This document shows positions 8,818 to 19,508 of a stretch of DNA of 64,000 bases, one piece after another. A program made the translations under genes and the position numbers. The stretch is from positions 62,001-126,000 of the forward strand of contig NZ_CYSB01000010.1 of the NCBI RefSeq assembly GCF_001458255.1, written 5' to 3'. Under the pieces are notes generated by a model. That model was not told the origin of the DNA and made no database searches. It worked only from the letters and a program-made list of their open reading frames with translations. The stretch comes from Thalassovita autumnalis (GTDB taxonomy: Bacteria; Pseudomonadota; Alphaproteobacteria; Rhodobacterales; Rhodobacteraceae). Every line of letters starts with the position of its first letter. Position 1 is the stretch's first letter.

Positions 8818-10728
8818 ATGGCACCATCCAAAATGCGCGCCCAAACGCACGCAATCGTGGCTGAACCTTCTGCTGGGCTGTACTGGCTTGGGGGTGGATT
8901 GACCGCCTTGGCGCTGCTCGGTCTGGCAGGGCAGGCGGGGGCTGAAGAAAAGATCATCACCAGCCATGGTTACAACTTCTTTGGTGAGCTGGAATATGGC
9001 GCTGATTTCGATCACCTGCGCTATGTGAACCCCGAAGCACCCAAAGGCGGTGAGATCTCGATCTGGACGCTGGGCACCTTCGACAGCTTTAACCTCTACA
9101 CCCGCAAGGGCAACGCCGGTGCCCTGTCAAACATTGGCCATGAGGATGTTCTGACCTCCTACGCGGATGATCCCACAGGTGTTTACTGTTTCCTTTGCAC
9201 GACGATGGAATATCCGGAATCAATCGATTGGGTGACCTTCAACCTGCGCGACGATGTGACGATGGCGGACGGCACACCATGGACCGGCCACGATCTGAAG
9301 TTCACCTTTGATATGTTCATGACCGACGGCCTGCCGTCGTTCCGTGCGGCCTTTGGCGCCTTTGTCGAAGAGGTTGAGGTGCTCGACACCTACAAGGTGC
9401 GGTTCCACTTCGCCCCCGACAGCCCTGAACGTGATCGCATCGGATTGGCCGGGGGCATGCCTGCCTTCTCGCAGAAATGGATCGAAGAGAACGGCTATAA
9501 TATCGATGAGGCAAACGTCACACCGATCATGGGTTCAGGCCCATATCAGCTGGACAGCTACGATATTCCCAGCCGCATCATCTACAAGCGCAACCCTGAC
9601 TACTGGGGCAACGATCTGGCGGTGAACAAGGGGCGCAACAACTTTGACAGCATCCGGGTCGAATACTTTGGTGACAGCGTTGCCGCCTTTGAGGCCTTCA
9701 AAGCAGGTGCCTATACCTTCCGGTCTGAAAACAGCTCCAAGACCTGGGCGACAGGTTACAATTTCCCCGGTGTGGTCAACGGCTATGTGAAGCCGGAAAA
9801 GCTGCCTGATGGCTCGCTGTCGTTGATGCAGAGCTATGTGTTCAATCTCCGTCGTGAAATCTTCCAGGATCGTCGTGTCCGCGAAGCGGTTGGGCTGATG
9901 TTTAACTTCGAATGGTCCAACGAATCGCTGTTCTATGGCCTCTATTCCCGGGTCACCAGTTTCTGGGGCAACTCGGACCTGCAGGCCACCGGCGTGCCCT
10001 CTGAGGGTGAATTGGCGCTGTTGCAGCCATTGGTCGATCAGGGGCTGCTTGAGGCATCGATCCTGACCGATGAGGTGGTGATGCCGCCGGTTTCAGGCAG
10101 CCGTCAGCTGGATCGCAAGAACCTGCGCAAAGCCTCGAAACTGCTGGATGAGGCGGGCTGGATCGTTGGCGACGACGGCTTGCGCCGCAAGGACGGTCAG
10201 GTGCTGACCATTGAGTTCCTGGACGATTCGCCAGCCTTTGACCGCATCACACTGCCCTATGTTGAAAACCTCAAACGTCTGGGCATCGATGCCAGCCTGA
10301 ACCGTGTTGATCCGGCGCAGGCCAGTGAGCGTGAGCGCAAGTACGACTTTGACATGACCACCCACAACGGCCGCATGTCGCTGGAACCCTCCACCGGGTT
10401 GAAGCAATGGTTCGGGTCTGAGGGCGTCAACGAAAGCTCGCGCAACCTGATGGGCGTTGCCGATCCCGCCGTAGATGCGCTGATCGAAGAGGTGGTGGCC
10501 GCCACCAGCAAGGCCGAGTTGAAAACCGCAGTACATGCGCTGGACCGGGTGCTGCGCGCGAAACTCTTCTGGGTGCCGCAGTGGTTCAAGTCGGAGCATA
10601 CGGTGGCCTACTACGACATGTATGAATACCCGACGCCGCTGCCGGCCTATGCCCGCGGAGAGTTGGATTTCTGGTGGTATAACGCCGAAAAGCACGAGGC
10701 GCTCAAAGCCGCTGGCGCGCTGAGGTAA
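8818..10728 (+). CDS. yejA: Peptide ABC transporter substrate-binding protein (YejA-type)
   Basis: This 636-residue family-5 extracellular solute-binding protein has a signal region with a hydrophobic core ([17 protein letters not shown]) ending near residue 43. The mature part starts with [20 protein letters not shown], typical of YejA. YejABEF takes up oligopeptides and, in enterics, the peptide-nucleotide antibiotic microcin C. GGAGG lies about 10 nt upstream of the ATG. It heads a four-gene operon, with yejB 7 nt downstream. The true ligand here is unknown. Confidence 0.93.
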   Translation: MAPSKMRAQTHAIVAEPSAGLYWLGGGLTALALLGLAGQAGAEEKIITSHGYNFFGELEYGADFDHLRYVNPEAPKGGEISIWTLGTFDSFNLYTRKGNAGALSNIGHEDVLTSYADDPTGVYCFLCTTMEYPESIDWVTFNLRDDVTMADGTPWTGHDLKFTFDMFMTDGLPSFRAAFGAFVEEVEVLDTYKVRFHFAPDSPERDRIGLAGGMPAFSQKWIEENGYNIDEANVTPIMGSGPYQLDSYDIPSRIIYKRNPDYWGNDLAVNKGRNNFDSIRVEYFGDSVAAFEAFKAGAYTFRSENSSKTWATGYNFPGVVNGYVKPEKLPDGSLSLMQSYVFNLRREIFQDRRVREAVGLMFNFEWSNESLFYGLYSRVTSFWGNSDLQATGVPSEGELALLQPLVDQGLLEASILTDEVVMPPVSGSRQLDRKNLRKASKLLDEAGWIVGDDGLRRKDGQVLTIEFLDDSPAFDRITLPYVENLKRLGIDASLNRVDPAQASERERKYDFDMTTHNGRMSLEPSTGLKQWFGSEGVNESSRNLMGVADPAVDALIEEVVAATSKAELKTAVHALDRVLRAKLFWVPQWFKSEHTVAYYDMYEYPTPLPAYARGELDFWWYNAEKHEALKAAGALR

Positions 10729-10735
10729 CGGGGCG

Positions 10736-11821
10736 ATGGGCGCCTATATCCTCCGACGTTTGCTCTTGGTGATCCCGACGCTGATCGGGGTCATGATCAT
10801 CAACTTTGCCCTGGTGCAGTTTGTGCCCGGTGGCCCGATCGAACAGATCATCGCCCAGACACAGGGCGAAGGAAACGTCTTCGAAAGCTTCGATGGCTCA
10901 GGCTCTGAGGTGGCGGGTGGCGATCTGGGTGGCGATGACCGCTATCAGGGCGCCCGTGGCCTGCCGCCTGAATTCATCGCTGAGCTGGAAAAAGAGTTCG
11001 GCTTTGACAAGCCGCCGTTGGAACGCTTCCTGTCGATGATGTGGAACTACATCCGCTTTGATTTCGGCGAAAGCTACTTCCGCTCAATCTCGGTGGTGGA
11101 TCTGGTCATCGAAAAGATGCCGGTGTCGATCACGCTGGGCCTGTGGTCCACTGTCATCGCCTATATCATCTCGATCCCCCTTGGCATCCGCAAGGCAGTC
11201 AAGGATGGCTCTCGCTTTGATACATGGACCTCCGGCCTGATCATCGTGGCCTATGCGATCCCGGGCTTCCTCTTTGCGATCCTCTTGCTGGTGCTGTTTG
11301 CCGGTGGTTCCTACTGGCAGATCTTCCCGCTCAGGGGGCTGACCTCGGACAATTGGGAACAACTCAGCTGGTTCGGCAAGATCATCGATTACTTCTGGCA
11401 CATCACCCTGCCGGTGGTGGCCTCCACCATTTCGGCCTTCGCCACGCTCACCCTGCTGACCAAGAACAGCTTCCTTGATGAAATCAAGAAACAGTATGTG
11501 GTCACCGCGCGCGCCAAGGGCCTCAGTGAATCGCGGGTGCTTTATGGCCATGTCTTCCGCAATGCGATGCTGATCGTGATTGCGGGCTTCCCGGCGGTGT
11601 TCATCGGCGTGTTCTTCGGCGGCTCCCTGATTATTGAGACACTGTTCAGCCTCGACGGTCTGGGCCGCATGGGCTTTGAGGCGGCCGTGGCACGCGACTA
11701 CCCGGTGGTCTTTGGCACCCTCTTCGTCTTTGGCCTGATCGGGCTGGTTGTCGGGATCATTTCCGATCTGATGTATGTGCTGGTCGATCCGCGCATCGAC
11801 TTTGAAAAGCGGGAGGGATGA
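10736..11821 (+). CDS. yejB: Peptide ABC transporter permease (YejB-type)
   Basis: The 361-residue inner-membrane permease begins [20 protein letters not shown], the usual opening of DppB/YejB proteins. It has a long first periplasmic loop, several membrane segments, and the cytoplasmic EAA-type motif around [22 protein letters not shown]. Its length and the extended loop fit YejB rather than the shorter DppB. It is between yejA (7 nt) and yejE (4 nt). Confidence 0.94.
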   Translation: MGAYILRRLLLVIPTLIGVMIINFALVQFVPGGPIEQIIAQTQGEGNVFESFDGSGSEVAGGDLGGDDRYQGARGLPPEFIAELEKEFGFDKPPLERFLSMMWNYIRFDFGESYFRSISVVDLVIEKMPVSITLGLWSTVIAYIISIPLGIRKAVKDGSRFDTWTSGLIIVAYAIPGFLFAILLLVLFAGGSYWQIFPLRGLTSDNWEQLSWFGKIIDYFWHITLPVVASTISAFATLTLLTKNSFLDEIKKQYVVTARAKGLSESRVLYGHVFRNAMLIVIAGFPAVFIGVFFGGSLIIETLFSLDGLGRMGFEAAVARDYPVVFGTLFVFGLIGLVVGIISDLMYVLVDPRIDFEKREG

Positions 11822-11825
11822 GACC

Positions 11826-12944
11826 ATGGCATTTGGTATGACACTCTCACCGCTGAACCAGCGCCGCTGGTCCAACTTGAAGGCCAACCGCCGCGCCTAC
11901 TGGTCGCTGATCGTCTTCAGCGTGTTGTTTGTGATCTCGCTCTTTGCCGAGCTGGTGGCAAACGACAAACCCATTCTGGTGAACTACCGCGGCGATTACT
12001 TCACCCCGGTCTTCCAGTTTTATCCCGAAACCGCCTTTGGCGGCGATTTCCAGACCGAGGCCGTCTATAGCGATCCTGAGGTGAAATGCCTGATCCGCTC
12101 CGGCGGGATGGAGGATTGTTGGGACGATCCGGAAGGGGTGATTGAACAGATCAACGCTGGGGAGTACAGCGCGGAAGGCTTCCACAAAGGCTGGTCGATC
12201 TGGCCGCTGATCCCCTACAGCTATCAGTCCACCGTGGACCGCCCCGGCGCCGCGCCGCTGCCGCCGAACGCGCAGAACTGGCTGGGCACCGATGACACCA
12301 AACGCGATGTCATGGCGCGGGTGATCTATGGCTTCCGCCTGTCGATCCTGTTTGCGCTGATCGTCACCACGCTTTCCAGCATCATCGGCATCATTGCCGG
12401 CGCGGTGCAGGGCTATTTCGGCGGCTGGGTCGACCTGATTTTCCAGCGGATCATTGAGATCTGGAGCGGCACGCCCTCGCTCTACGTAATCATCATCCTG
12501 TTTGCGATCATCGGGCGAAGTTTCTGGCTGCTGGTGTTCATCACCGTGCTCTTCGGCTGGATCGGGCTGGTGGGCGTGGTCCGGGCGGAGTTCCTGCGCG
12601 CACGTAATCTGGAATATGTCCGCGCTGCCAAGGCGCTTGGCGTCTCCAACATCACCATCATGTTCCGCCATATGCTGCCCAACGCCATGGTCGCCACCGT
12701 AACGTTGCTGCCCTTTATTGTGACAGGCACGCTGGCAACATTGGCGGGGCTCGACTTCCTTGGTTTTGGTCTGCCGTCCTCGGCCCCGTCGCTGGGGGAA
12801 TTGACGCTGCAGGCGAAACAAAACCTGCAGGCGCCATGGCTGGGCTTCACCGCCTTCTTTGTCTTCGCCATCATGCTGTCGCTCCTCGTGTTCATCTTTG
12901 AAGGTGTGCGCGATGCCTTTGATCCAAGGAAAACCTTCCAATGA
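11826..12944 (+). CDS. yejE: Peptide ABC transporter permease (YejE-type)
   Basis: This 372-residue permease pairs with YejB. It has the large periplasmic insert after the first membrane segment that marks YejE (NYRGDYFTPVFQFYPETAFGG) and the EAA loop around RAAKALGVSNITIMFRHMLPNA. The ATG at 11826 follows GGAGGGATGAGACC, so translation is probably coupled to the yejB stop at 11821; an in-frame extension to 11775 is inside yejB and not supported. Its stop overlaps the yejF start by 4 nt (ATGA). Confidence 0.94.
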   Translation: MAFGMTLSPLNQRRWSNLKANRRAYWSLIVFSVLFVISLFAELVANDKPILVNYRGDYFTPVFQFYPETAFGGDFQTEAVYSDPEVKCLIRSGGMEDCWDDPEGVIEQINAGEYSAEGFHKGWSIWPLIPYSYQSTVDRPGAAPLPPNAQNWLGTDDTKRDVMARVIYGFRLSILFALIVTTLSSIIGIIAGAVQGYFGGWVDLIFQRIIEIWSGTPSLYVIIILFAIIGRSFWLLVFITVLFGWIGLVGVVRAEFLRARNLEYVRAAKALGVSNITIMFRHMLPNAMVATVTLLPFIVTGTLATLAGLDFLGFGLPSSAPSLGELTLQAKQNLQAPWLGFTAFFVFAIMLSLLVFIFEGVRDAFDPRKTFQ

Positions 12945-14515
12945 GCATTCTTGAGGTCAAAGACCTGACCGTCAGCTTCCGTCAGGAAGGCAAGGTCAAC
13001 AGGGCGGTGAAAGGGGTCTCCTTCACCGTGGACCGCGGTGAAACCGTCGCATTGGTCGGGGAAAGCGGTTCGGGCAAATCGGTGACGGCGATGTCCACTG
13101 TTTCGCTGCTGGGCGAAAACGCCGAAGTGGGCGGATCGGTCACTTATGAAGGCACCGAAATGATCGGCGCCAGTGAGGCCGAGTTGCAGCGCGTGCGCGG
13201 CAATGACATCTCTTTCATCTTTCAGGAGCCGATGACCTCGCTCAACCCGCTGCACACGATTGAAAAGCAGTTGAGCGAATCGCTGATGCTGCACCAGGGC
13301 ATCGCGGCTGATCAGGCCCGGGGACAGGTACTGGAGCTGCTGGATAAGGTTGGCATCCGGGATGCGGAAAAACGCCTGACCTCCTATCCGCACCAGCTGT
13401 CCGGCGGTCAACGCCAGCGGGTGATGATCGCCATGGCGCTGGCCAACAAGCCCGACGTGTTGATTGCGGATGAGCCTACCACAGCCTTGGATGTGACCAT
13501 TCAGGCGCAGATCCTTGATCTGCTGGTTGAGCTGAAAGAAAGCGAAAACATGGGGCTGTTGTTCATCACCCATGACCTGGGGATCGTGCAGAAACTGGCC
13601 GATAAGGTCTGTGTGATGAAAGACGGCGAAGTTGTTGAGGCTGGACCAACCGCCGAGATCTTTGCCAATCCTCAGCACGAATACACCCAGATGCTGTTGT
13701 CCGCCCGCGCCGCCGGGGTGCCTACCCCGGTTCCGGAGGGGGCAGAAACCATCCTGACCACCGACAGCCTGCGCATCTGGTTCCCGATCCAGCGGGGCTT
13801 CTTCAAACGCACGGTGGGCCACATCAAGGCGGTGAATGACGCCAGTTTTTCCCTGCGGGCAGGCGAAACGCTGGGGGTTGTGGGGGAGTCGGGGTCCGGC
13901 AAAACCACATTGGCCCTTGCCGTGATGCGTTTGATCGCCTCGGAGGGCGGGATCAATTTTGAGGGTCGCGACATTCGCAACATCTCAACCAAAGAGTTGC
14001 GGGCGCTGCGCAAGGACATGCAGATCGTCTTTCAGGATCCCTTTGGCAGTCTGTCCCCCCGGATGAGCTGCGCCCAGATCATTGCCGAAGGGCTATCGGT
14101 CCATGGCGGCGGCAAGAGCGATCAACGCACCAAAGTGGCCGCCGTGATGGAGGAGGTGGGCCTCGATCCCGCCACGATGGACCGCTATCCACATGAGTTT
14201 TCCGGCGGCCAACGCCAGCGCATCGCCATTGCGCGCGCGATGATTCTGAACCCGCGCCTTGTGGTGCTGGATGAGCCAACCTCGGCCCTGGATATGACGG
14301 TGCAGGTGCAGATCGTTGATCTGCTGCGCGACCTGCAACAAAAACACGGGCTGACCTATCTGTTCATCAGTCACGACCTGCATGTGGTGCGGGCGATGAG
14401 CCACAAGATGATTGTGATGCAACAGGGCGATGTGGTGGAGGCCGGGCCGGCAGATGCCCTGTTCAACAACCCGCAGACCGATTACGCCAAGACTCTGCTG
14501 GCCGCGACGGTCTGA
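12941..14515 (+). CDS. yejF: Peptide ABC transporter double ATPase (YejF-type)
   Basis: The 524-residue protein carries two complete ABC cassettes in tandem. Each has a Walker A (GESGSGKS and GESGSGKTT), a signature (LSGGQRQR and FSGGQRQR) and a Walker B (IADEPT and VLDEPT), so both sites look active. One polypeptide supplies the whole ATPase dimer for YejBE. It overlaps yejE by 4 nt and closes the operon. The hemN gene follows on the opposite strand. Confidence 0.95.
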   Translation: MSILEVKDLTVSFRQEGKVNRAVKGVSFTVDRGETVALVGESGSGKSVTAMSTVSLLGENAEVGGSVTYEGTEMIGASEAELQRVRGNDISFIFQEPMTSLNPLHTIEKQLSESLMLHQGIAADQARGQVLELLDKVGIRDAEKRLTSYPHQLSGGQRQRVMIAMALANKPDVLIADEPTTALDVTIQAQILDLLVELKESENMGLLFITHDLGIVQKLADKVCVMKDGEVVEAGPTAEIFANPQHEYTQMLLSARAAGVPTPVPEGAETILTTDSLRIWFPIQRGFFKRTVGHIKAVNDASFSLRAGETLGVVGESGSGKTTLALAVMRLIASEGGINFEGRDIRNISTKELRALRKDMQIVFQDPFGSLSPRMSCAQIIAEGLSVHGGGKSDQRTKVAAVMEEVGLDPATMDRYPHEFSGGQRQRIAIARAMILNPRLVVLDEPTSALDMTVQVQIVDLLRDLQQKHGLTYLFISHDLHVVRAMSHKMIVMQQGDVVEAGPADALFNNPQTDYAKTLLAATV

Positions 14516-14580
14516 ACCGAAAAACGCCCGCCCCAACATTGCTGGGACAGGCGCCGCATCACTGTAAATATCAAACCAGT

Positions 14581-15936
14581 TCAGATTGCTGAGCTATGGC
14601 CCGCTTTGGACAGGTCATAGGCGTCAAATGCGCGCGCAATCATCCGGGTCAGTGGGCGGGCCGCTTCGGGAATGAACAGATCGCCATTGCGGCGATCAAG
14701 CATACCTGGGAAGGCGCTGTCAGCTTGATCCAGCATCGCCTGCAGCTGCGCGGCAGGGACGTCAAAACCATCCAGCAGCTCGGCACTGTCAACCTTGAAG
14801 TCGCACATGATCATCTCAATGATTCGGCTGCGCAGCTTGTCCTCAGGTGTGAACCGATGGCCCTTGGTGACTGAAAAACGGCCCTCCCGGATCGCGCCGG
14901 TATGGGCACCGGTGGCCGGGGCGTTCTGCGTGTAGCCCTGCGGGAACCGCGAAATTGAAGAGGCCCCAACCCCGATCAACACATCCGATGTGTCATCGGT
15001 GTAGCCTTGAAAATTCCGCCGCAACCGCCCGGCCTTCTGCGCGATGGTCAGACCGTCATCCTGCGTCGCAAAGTGGTCGATGCCAATTTCAGCGTAATTG
15101 TCCCAGACGAACAGTTTGCGCGCCGTCTCAAACAGTTCCAGTCGTTCTTCGGGTGTTGGCAGCGCGTCCGAGGGGATCATCTGCTGCCGTTTGGCCATCC
15201 AGGGCACATGGGCATAGCCGTAAAGTGCCACGCGATCGGGCTCCAGCGACAGCAGCTTCTGCACGCTTTCAGTGATCCGTTCCTGGCTCTGATGCGGCAG
15301 GCCAAACAGGATATCAGCGTTCAGGCTGTAGACACCGTGGCTGCGGATCGCCTCCACGGCGTCGCGGGTGATGTCATAGCCCTGAATACGGCCAATGGTT
15401 TTCTGGATCTCGTCGTCGAAATCCTGCACCCCGATCGAGGCGCGGTTCATCCCCGCCGCGGCCAAGACCTTGAGCCGCGCGTCGTCAATCTCATTCGGGT
15501 CAATCTCAACCGAAAACTCAGCATTGGGCGCGAAAGGCGCCACATCAGCAATTGCGCCGGCCAGCTCATTCATCATCTCAGGTGACAGCAGTGTCGGCGT
15601 GCCGCCGCCCCAATGCAGCCGTGACAGGCTGATGCCTTCGGGCAGCTGACGCTTCAGCATCTTCAGCTCAGCCTTGAGCACCTCAAGGTAGGCGGCCACA
15701 GGTGATTCACTCTGCGTGCCCTGGGTGCGGCAGGCGCAGAACCAGCACAACCGGCGGCAAAATGGCACATGCACATAGAGCGAAATACTGGAGCCAGGCG
15801 CTAAGGCGCTGATCCAGCTGGCATAATCGCTCCCGTTCACTTCCGTCGAGAAGTGCGGGGCAGTGGGATAAGAGGTGTAACGCGGGACTTTCGCGTCAAA
15901 CAGTCCCAGTTTGGCAAGTTGCGTTTTCGTTTCCAT
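14581..15936 (-). CDS. hemN: Oxygen-independent coproporphyrinogen III oxidase
   Basis: A 451-residue radical SAM enzyme that decarboxylates coproporphyrinogen III to protoporphyrinogen IX without oxygen. The iron-sulfur site is C60-RRL-C64-WF-C67-A-C69, and WGGGTPTLL follows as the SAM-contact motif. The ATG at 15936 is chosen because AAAGG sits 8 nt upstream; the ATG at 15942 is only 2 nt from it. A perfect-spacing FNR box lies 37 nt upstream, shared with divergent fnrL, which suggests low-oxygen control. Confidence 0.95.
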   Translation of the reverse strand: METKTQLAKLGLFDAKVPRYTSYPTAPHFSTEVNGSDYASWISALAPGSSISLYVHVPFCRRLCWFCACRTQGTQSESPVAAYLEVLKAELKMLKRQLPEGISLSRLHWGGGTPTLLSPEMMNELAGAIADVAPFAPNAEFSVEIDPNEIDDARLKVLAAAGMNRASIGVQDFDDEIQKTIGRIQGYDITRDAVEAIRSHGVYSLNADILFGLPHQSQERITESVQKLLSLEPDRVALYGYAHVPWMAKRQQMIPSDALPTPEERLELFETARKLFVWDNYAEIGIDHFATQDDGLTIAQKAGRLRRNFQGYTDDTSDVLIGVGASSISRFPQGYTQNAPATGAHTGAIREGRFSVTKGHRFTPEDKLRSRIIEMIMCDFKVDSAELLDGFDVPAAQLQAMLDQADSAFPGMLDRRNGDLFIPEAARPLTRMIARAFDAYDLSKAGHSSAI

Positions 15937-15972
15937 GGACATAGCCTTTAGGAGAACGGCGTCAAAGCCTCT

Positions 15973-15986
15973 TTGACCCAGATCAA
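15973..15986. promoter_or_regulatory. FNR-type box between hemN and fnrL
   Basis: TTGACCCAGATCAA fits the TTGAT-N4-ATCAA consensus with one change. Its centre is 21 nt from the fnrL ATG and 43 nt from the hemN ATG. That position suits repression of fnrL; activation of hemN at -41.5 would start the transcript almost at the hemN start codon. Confidence 0.85.
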
Positions 15987-16000
15987 GCGCGAACGGATAG

Positions 16001-16747
16001 ATGCTGAAAGAGATTTCCCTCCCCAGCCCCCATGATTGTTCTGATTGCCCGATTCGGCATCGGGCAGTCTGTGCCAGGTGTGATGCCGATGAATTGGAGC
16101 ACCTGGATAAGATCAAATATTACCGCAGCTTCGAGGCGGGCCAGACTGTTGTCTGGTCAGGGGATCCGATGGATTTCGTCGGCTCGGTTGTCTCGGGCAT
16201 CGCGACCCTGACCCAAACGATGGAAGACGGCCGCACCCAGATGGTTGGTCTGTTGCTGCCCAGCGATTTTGTTGGTCGCCCGGGCCGTGATGGTTCGGCC
16301 TATGACGTGGTGGCAACCACCGATCTGGTGATGTGCTGTTTCCGTAAAAAACCGTTTGAAAAGATGATGTTGGAAACGCCCCACATCGCGCAGCGGTTGT
16401 TGGAAATGACGCTGGATGAACTGGATGCAGCGCGTGAATGGATGTTGGTCCTGGGCCGCAAAACCGCACGCGAGAAAATCGCCAGCCTGCTGTCGATCAT
16501 CGCAAGGCGCGACGCCACGCTGCACCTGCGCCCGGCGCAGGGCAAGGTGGTGTTTGACCTGCCGCTGACCCGCGAAGCGATGGCGGATTATCTGGGTCTG
16601 ACGCTGGAGACGGTCAGCCGCCAGATCTCGGCGCTGAAGCGCGACGGGGTGATCCAGCTGGAAGGCAAACGCCATGTGACCGTGCCCGATCTCGACCGGT
16701 TGATGGATGAGGCAGGGGATGATTCTGACGGTGGCGTTTTCGCCTGA
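16001..16747 (+). CDS. fnrL: Crp/Fnr-family oxygen regulator FnrL
   Basis: The 248-residue regulator has Cys13, Cys16, Cys24 and Cys27 at its N-terminus plus Cys112/113 in the central beta-roll, enough to bind the oxygen-labile [4Fe-4S] cluster of FnrL proteins. The effector domain is followed by a helix-turn-helix with the recognition segment LTLETVSRQISALKRDG, whose E-xx-SR pattern matches FNR binding to TTGAT. It likely controls hemN, uspA, ccoNOQP and ccoGHIS in this window through the boxes described here. Confidence 0.95.
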   Translation: MLKEISLPSPHDCSDCPIRHRAVCARCDADELEHLDKIKYYRSFEAGQTVVWSGDPMDFVGSVVSGIATLTQTMEDGRTQMVGLLLPSDFVGRPGRDGSAYDVVATTDLVMCCFRKKPFEKMMLETPHIAQRLLEMTLDELDAAREWMLVLGRKTAREKIASLLSIIARRDATLHLRPAQGKVVFDLPLTREAMADYLGLTLETVSRQISALKRDGVIQLEGKRHVTVPDLDRLMDEAGDDSDGGVFA

Positions 16748-16777
16748 TACGCGCCTATATCCTCAAATGCACATCTG

Positions 16778-16805
16778 AAAATGGCGGGGCTGGCCCCGCC
16801 ATTTT
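16778..16805. terminator. Bidirectional terminator between fnrL and uspA
   Basis: AAAATGGCGGGGC pairs with GCCCCGCCATTTT in a perfect stem with a two-base core loop. A-run and T-run on either side let it serve both convergent genes. Confidence 0.88.
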
Positions 16806-16821
16806 CGTTTTCGGGCATTTT

Positions 16822-17661
16822 TTAGTGCGCCATGAATACTGGCAGCGGTGACAGTTCCAGCATATCCCGCGTGGCACCGCCTAAGATCGCCTCGCGGAAC
16901 CGCGAATGGCCATAGGCCCCCATCACCACCAGATCGCAGTTGATGTCGCCCGCATGGCGTAGGATCACGTCAGAGACCCGCGGCAGGGTTTTCGACAGCA
17001 CGTCGATTTCGGTTTTGACGTCGTGACGGGCCAGAAACTGGGACAGCATACCACCGGGATCGGACCGGCTGGGCCCATGGGCTGGCGGGTCCACCACCAC
17101 AACACAGACGCGCTCGGCCTGTTTCAGGATCGGTAGGGCCGCGCGCACTGTGCGCAGCGCCTCGGGGCTTTCGTTCCAGGCAACCAGAACGGTTTTCGGG
17201 GTCGGCAGGGCCGTCACACCTTCTGGCATCACCAGAACCGGCACACCGCCATCAAACAGGGCCGCTTCGACAACCGCTTCCAGCTCCAAACCCAGCCCTT
17301 CGCCATAGGGTTTGGCCAGAACCGCCAGATCACTGAACCGGGCATGCAGCCCGACGTGCCGGCCAATGTCGGCCAATTGTGACACGCCGCTTTCAACACC
17401 CCAGCGCACATCCTGCAGACCCAGATATTTGTCGGCGCTGTCTTCAAGAGACTTGGCCTCTTCATGCGCGCGCGTTAGGGTTTCTTGTACGACCAAAGCG
17501 TTTGTGCCGGCGTAGTGGTACCCTGTTTGGGTGCGATCTACGCCAAGTGCAAGCACCTCAATATGTGCGTCATATTTTCGCGCAATTGTGGTGGTTTGGT
17601 CGAGAAGACCGGGGATTTGTGCCGGATCTGTCAGCACAGAAAATAGTGTTTTAAAGGCCAT
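16822..17661 (-). CDS. Tandem-domain universal stress protein
   Basis: This 279-residue protein contains two Usp domains; the second ends with LVVMGAYGHSRFREAILGGATRDML, a G-x2-G-x9-G-[ST]-like nucleotide-binding pattern. The ATG at 17661 (MAFKTLFSVL) is supported by AGGAGG 9 nt upstream; a longer frame to 17820 runs into the regulatory region and is rejected. An FNR box centred 70 nt upstream gives a fitting -41.5 promoter with a roughly 29-nt leader. UspA proteins next to cbb3 genes are common in this group; the role is probably low-oxygen stress survival. Confidence 0.9.
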   Translation of the reverse strand: MAFKTLFSVLTDPAQIPGLLDQTTTIARKYDAHIEVLALGVDRTQTGYHYAGTNALVVQETLTRAHEEAKSLEDSADKYLGLQDVRWGVESGVSQLADIGRHVGLHARFSDLAVLAKPYGEGLGLELEAVVEAALFDGGVPVLVMPEGVTALPTPKTVLVAWNESPEALRTVRAALPILKQAERVCVVVVDPPAHGPSRSDPGGMLSQFLARHDVKTEIDVLSKTLPRVSDVILRHAGDINCDLVVMGAYGHSRFREAILGGATRDMLELSPLPVFMAH

Positions 17662-17724
17662 TTCCGAGTTCCTCCTGAGCAGATTGGCTGAATTTGAATT
17701 TAACGCCCCAACTGATGTGTGACT

Positions 17725-17738
17725 TTGACACGTGTCAA
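17725..17738. promoter_or_regulatory. FNR-type box at the uspA promoter
   Basis: TTGACACGTGTCAA is a perfect 14-bp palindrome close to the FNR consensus (C in place of T at position 5, G in place of A at position 10). It sits at the right distance for the minus-strand uspA promoter, with TTAAAT near the expected -10. Confidence 0.75.
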
Positions 17739-17781
17739 TTTCACACCCTCTTGTGTCAGAGCCTCGTGAGAACGGTGGATT

Positions 17782-17795
17782 TTGATGCAGATCAA
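17782..17795. promoter_or_regulatory. FNR box at the ccoNOQP promoter
   Basis: TTGATGCAGATCAA is an exact TTGAT-N4-ATCAA site. Centred at -41.5, it predicts a start near 17830 and a leader of about 60 nt before ccoN. Confidence 0.9.
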
Positions 17796-17889
17796 GGCGG
17801 TGACAGGCCCAGGGCCGCATTAAGCCGCCAGTCTGGAACCGCCCGTACGCGAAACGAATCGTGCGGGTTCAGAGACGAAGGGACGCAAA

Positions 17890-19494
17890 ATGGTTAACTA
17901 TATCAAGCTGATCGCGCTTGGTCTCGCAACGCTCGGTGCGTTGATCGCGGCCAACTACGGTCGGGACTTGGCCTACTCGGTGAACATGCTGATTGCAGCT
18001 TTGTTCGCGATTGTGGCTTTTATCTTTATTCTACGTCGCACGGATGAGCCAGCAGGCTCTGACGTGTCAGGCGAATACATGGATGGCGTGGTCCGCTACG
18101 GCGTGATCGCTACAGCTTTCTGGGGAGTGGTGGGCTTCCTGGTGGGTGTGGTCATCGCTTTCCAGCTGGCATTCCCAGCACTTAACTTGGATTTCATGCA
18201 GGGCTTCACCAACTTTGGTCGCCTGCGCCCGCTGCACACCTCCGCGGTGATTTTTGCCTTTGGCGGTAACGCGCTGCTGGCCACCTCGTTCTACATCGTG
18301 CAACGCACCTCGGCCGCGCGGCTGTGGGGCGGCAATCTGGCGTGGTTCGTGTTCTGGGGCTACCAGCTGTTCATCCTGATGGCGGCAACCGGCTACCTGC
18401 TGGGTGCAACCAACGCCAAAGAATACGCTGAACCGGAATGGCATATCGATCTGTGGCTGACCATCGTCTGGGTCTGCTATCTGCTGGTCTTCGCCGGTAC
18501 GATCATGAAACGGAAAGAGCCGCATATCTACGTGGCCAACTGGTTCTTCCTGGCCTTCATCATCACCGTAGCCATGCTGCATATCGTCAACAACCTGGCG
18601 ATCCCGGTCTCGATCTTCGGCTCCAAATCGGTGCAGGTCTTCTCGGGTGTGCAGGACGCGATGGTGCAGTGGTGGTATGGCCACAACGCTGTGGGCTTCT
18701 TCCTGACTGCGGGCTTCCTGGGCATGATGTACTACTTCGTGCCGAAACAGGCGGAACGTCCAGTTTATTCCTACAAACTGTCGATCATCCACTTCTGGGC
18801 GCTGATCTTCTTGTATATCTGGGCCGGTCCGCACCACCTGCACTACACCGCGCTGCCGGATTGGGCTTCGACCCTTGGCATGGTGTTCTCGATCGTGCTG
18901 TGGATGCCCAGCTGGGGTGGCATGATCAACGGCCTGATGACGCTGTCTGGCGCCTGGGACAAGCTGCGCACCGATCCGGTTCTGCGGATGATGGTGATCT
19001 CGCTTGGCTTCTACGGCATGTCGACCTTCGAAGGTCCGATGATGTCGATCCGCGCTGTGAACTCGCTCAGCCACTACACCGACTGGACCATTGGTCACGT
19101 GCACTCCGGTGCGCTGGGGTGGAACGGTATGATCACCTTTGGTGCGCTCTACTTCCTGATGCCCAAGCTGTGGAACAAAGAGCGTCTCTATAGCCTGAGC
19201 CTGGTGTCCTGGCACTTCTGGCTCGCCACCATCGGCATCATTCTCTATGCGGCCTCGATGTGGGTGACCGGTATCATGGAAGGTCTGATGTGGCGTGAAG
19301 TGGATGCCAACGGCTTCCTGGTGAACTCGTTCGCCGACACCGTAAGCGCCAAGTTCCCAATGTATGTGGTCCGCGGACTGGGTGGGGTTCTGTTCCTCGC
19401 GGGTTCCTTGATCATGTGCTACAACCTCTGGATGACTGCAAAGCGCGCCCCGGCCTCTGAGGCCGAAGGCTCCGCCGCAGTTCCGGCTGAATAA
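17890..19494 (+). CDS. ccoN: cbb3-type cytochrome c oxidase subunit I
   Basis: This 534-residue, roughly 12-helix membrane protein is the catalytic subunit, binding low-spin haem b and the haem b3-CuB centre. Expected histidine motifs are present: [39 protein letters not shown] and [11 protein letters not shown]. Length matches CcoN. It starts at the ATG following AAGGGAC. First gene of ccoNOQP, with ccoO 14 nt downstream, and preceded by an exact FNR box. Confidence 0.97.
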   Translation: MVNYIKLIALGLATLGALIAANYGRDLAYSVNMLIAALFAIVAFIFILRRTDEPAGSDVSGEYMDGVVRYGVIATAFWGVVGFLVGVVIAFQLAFPALNLDFMQGFTNFGRLRPLHTSAVIFAFGGNALLATSFYIVQRTSAARLWGGNLAWFVFWGYQLFILMAATGYLLGATNAKEYAEPEWHIDLWLTIVWVCYLLVFAGTIMKRKEPHIYVANWFFLAFIITVAMLHIVNNLAIPVSIFGSKSVQVFSGVQDAMVQWWYGHNAVGFFLTAGFLGMMYYFVPKQAERPVYSYKLSIIHFWALIFLYIWAGPHHLHYTALPDWASTLGMVFSIVLWMPSWGGMINGLMTLSGAWDKLRTDPVLRMMVISLGFYGMSTFEGPMMSIRAVNSLSHYTDWTIGHVHSGALGWNGMITFGALYFLMPKLWNKERLYSLSLVSWHFWLATIGIILYAASMWVTGIMEGLMWREVDANGFLVNSFADTVSAKFPMYVVRGLGGVLFLAGSLIMCYNLWMTAKRAPASEAEGSAAVPAE

Positions 19495-19508
19495 GGAGGG
19501 CCGGACAG

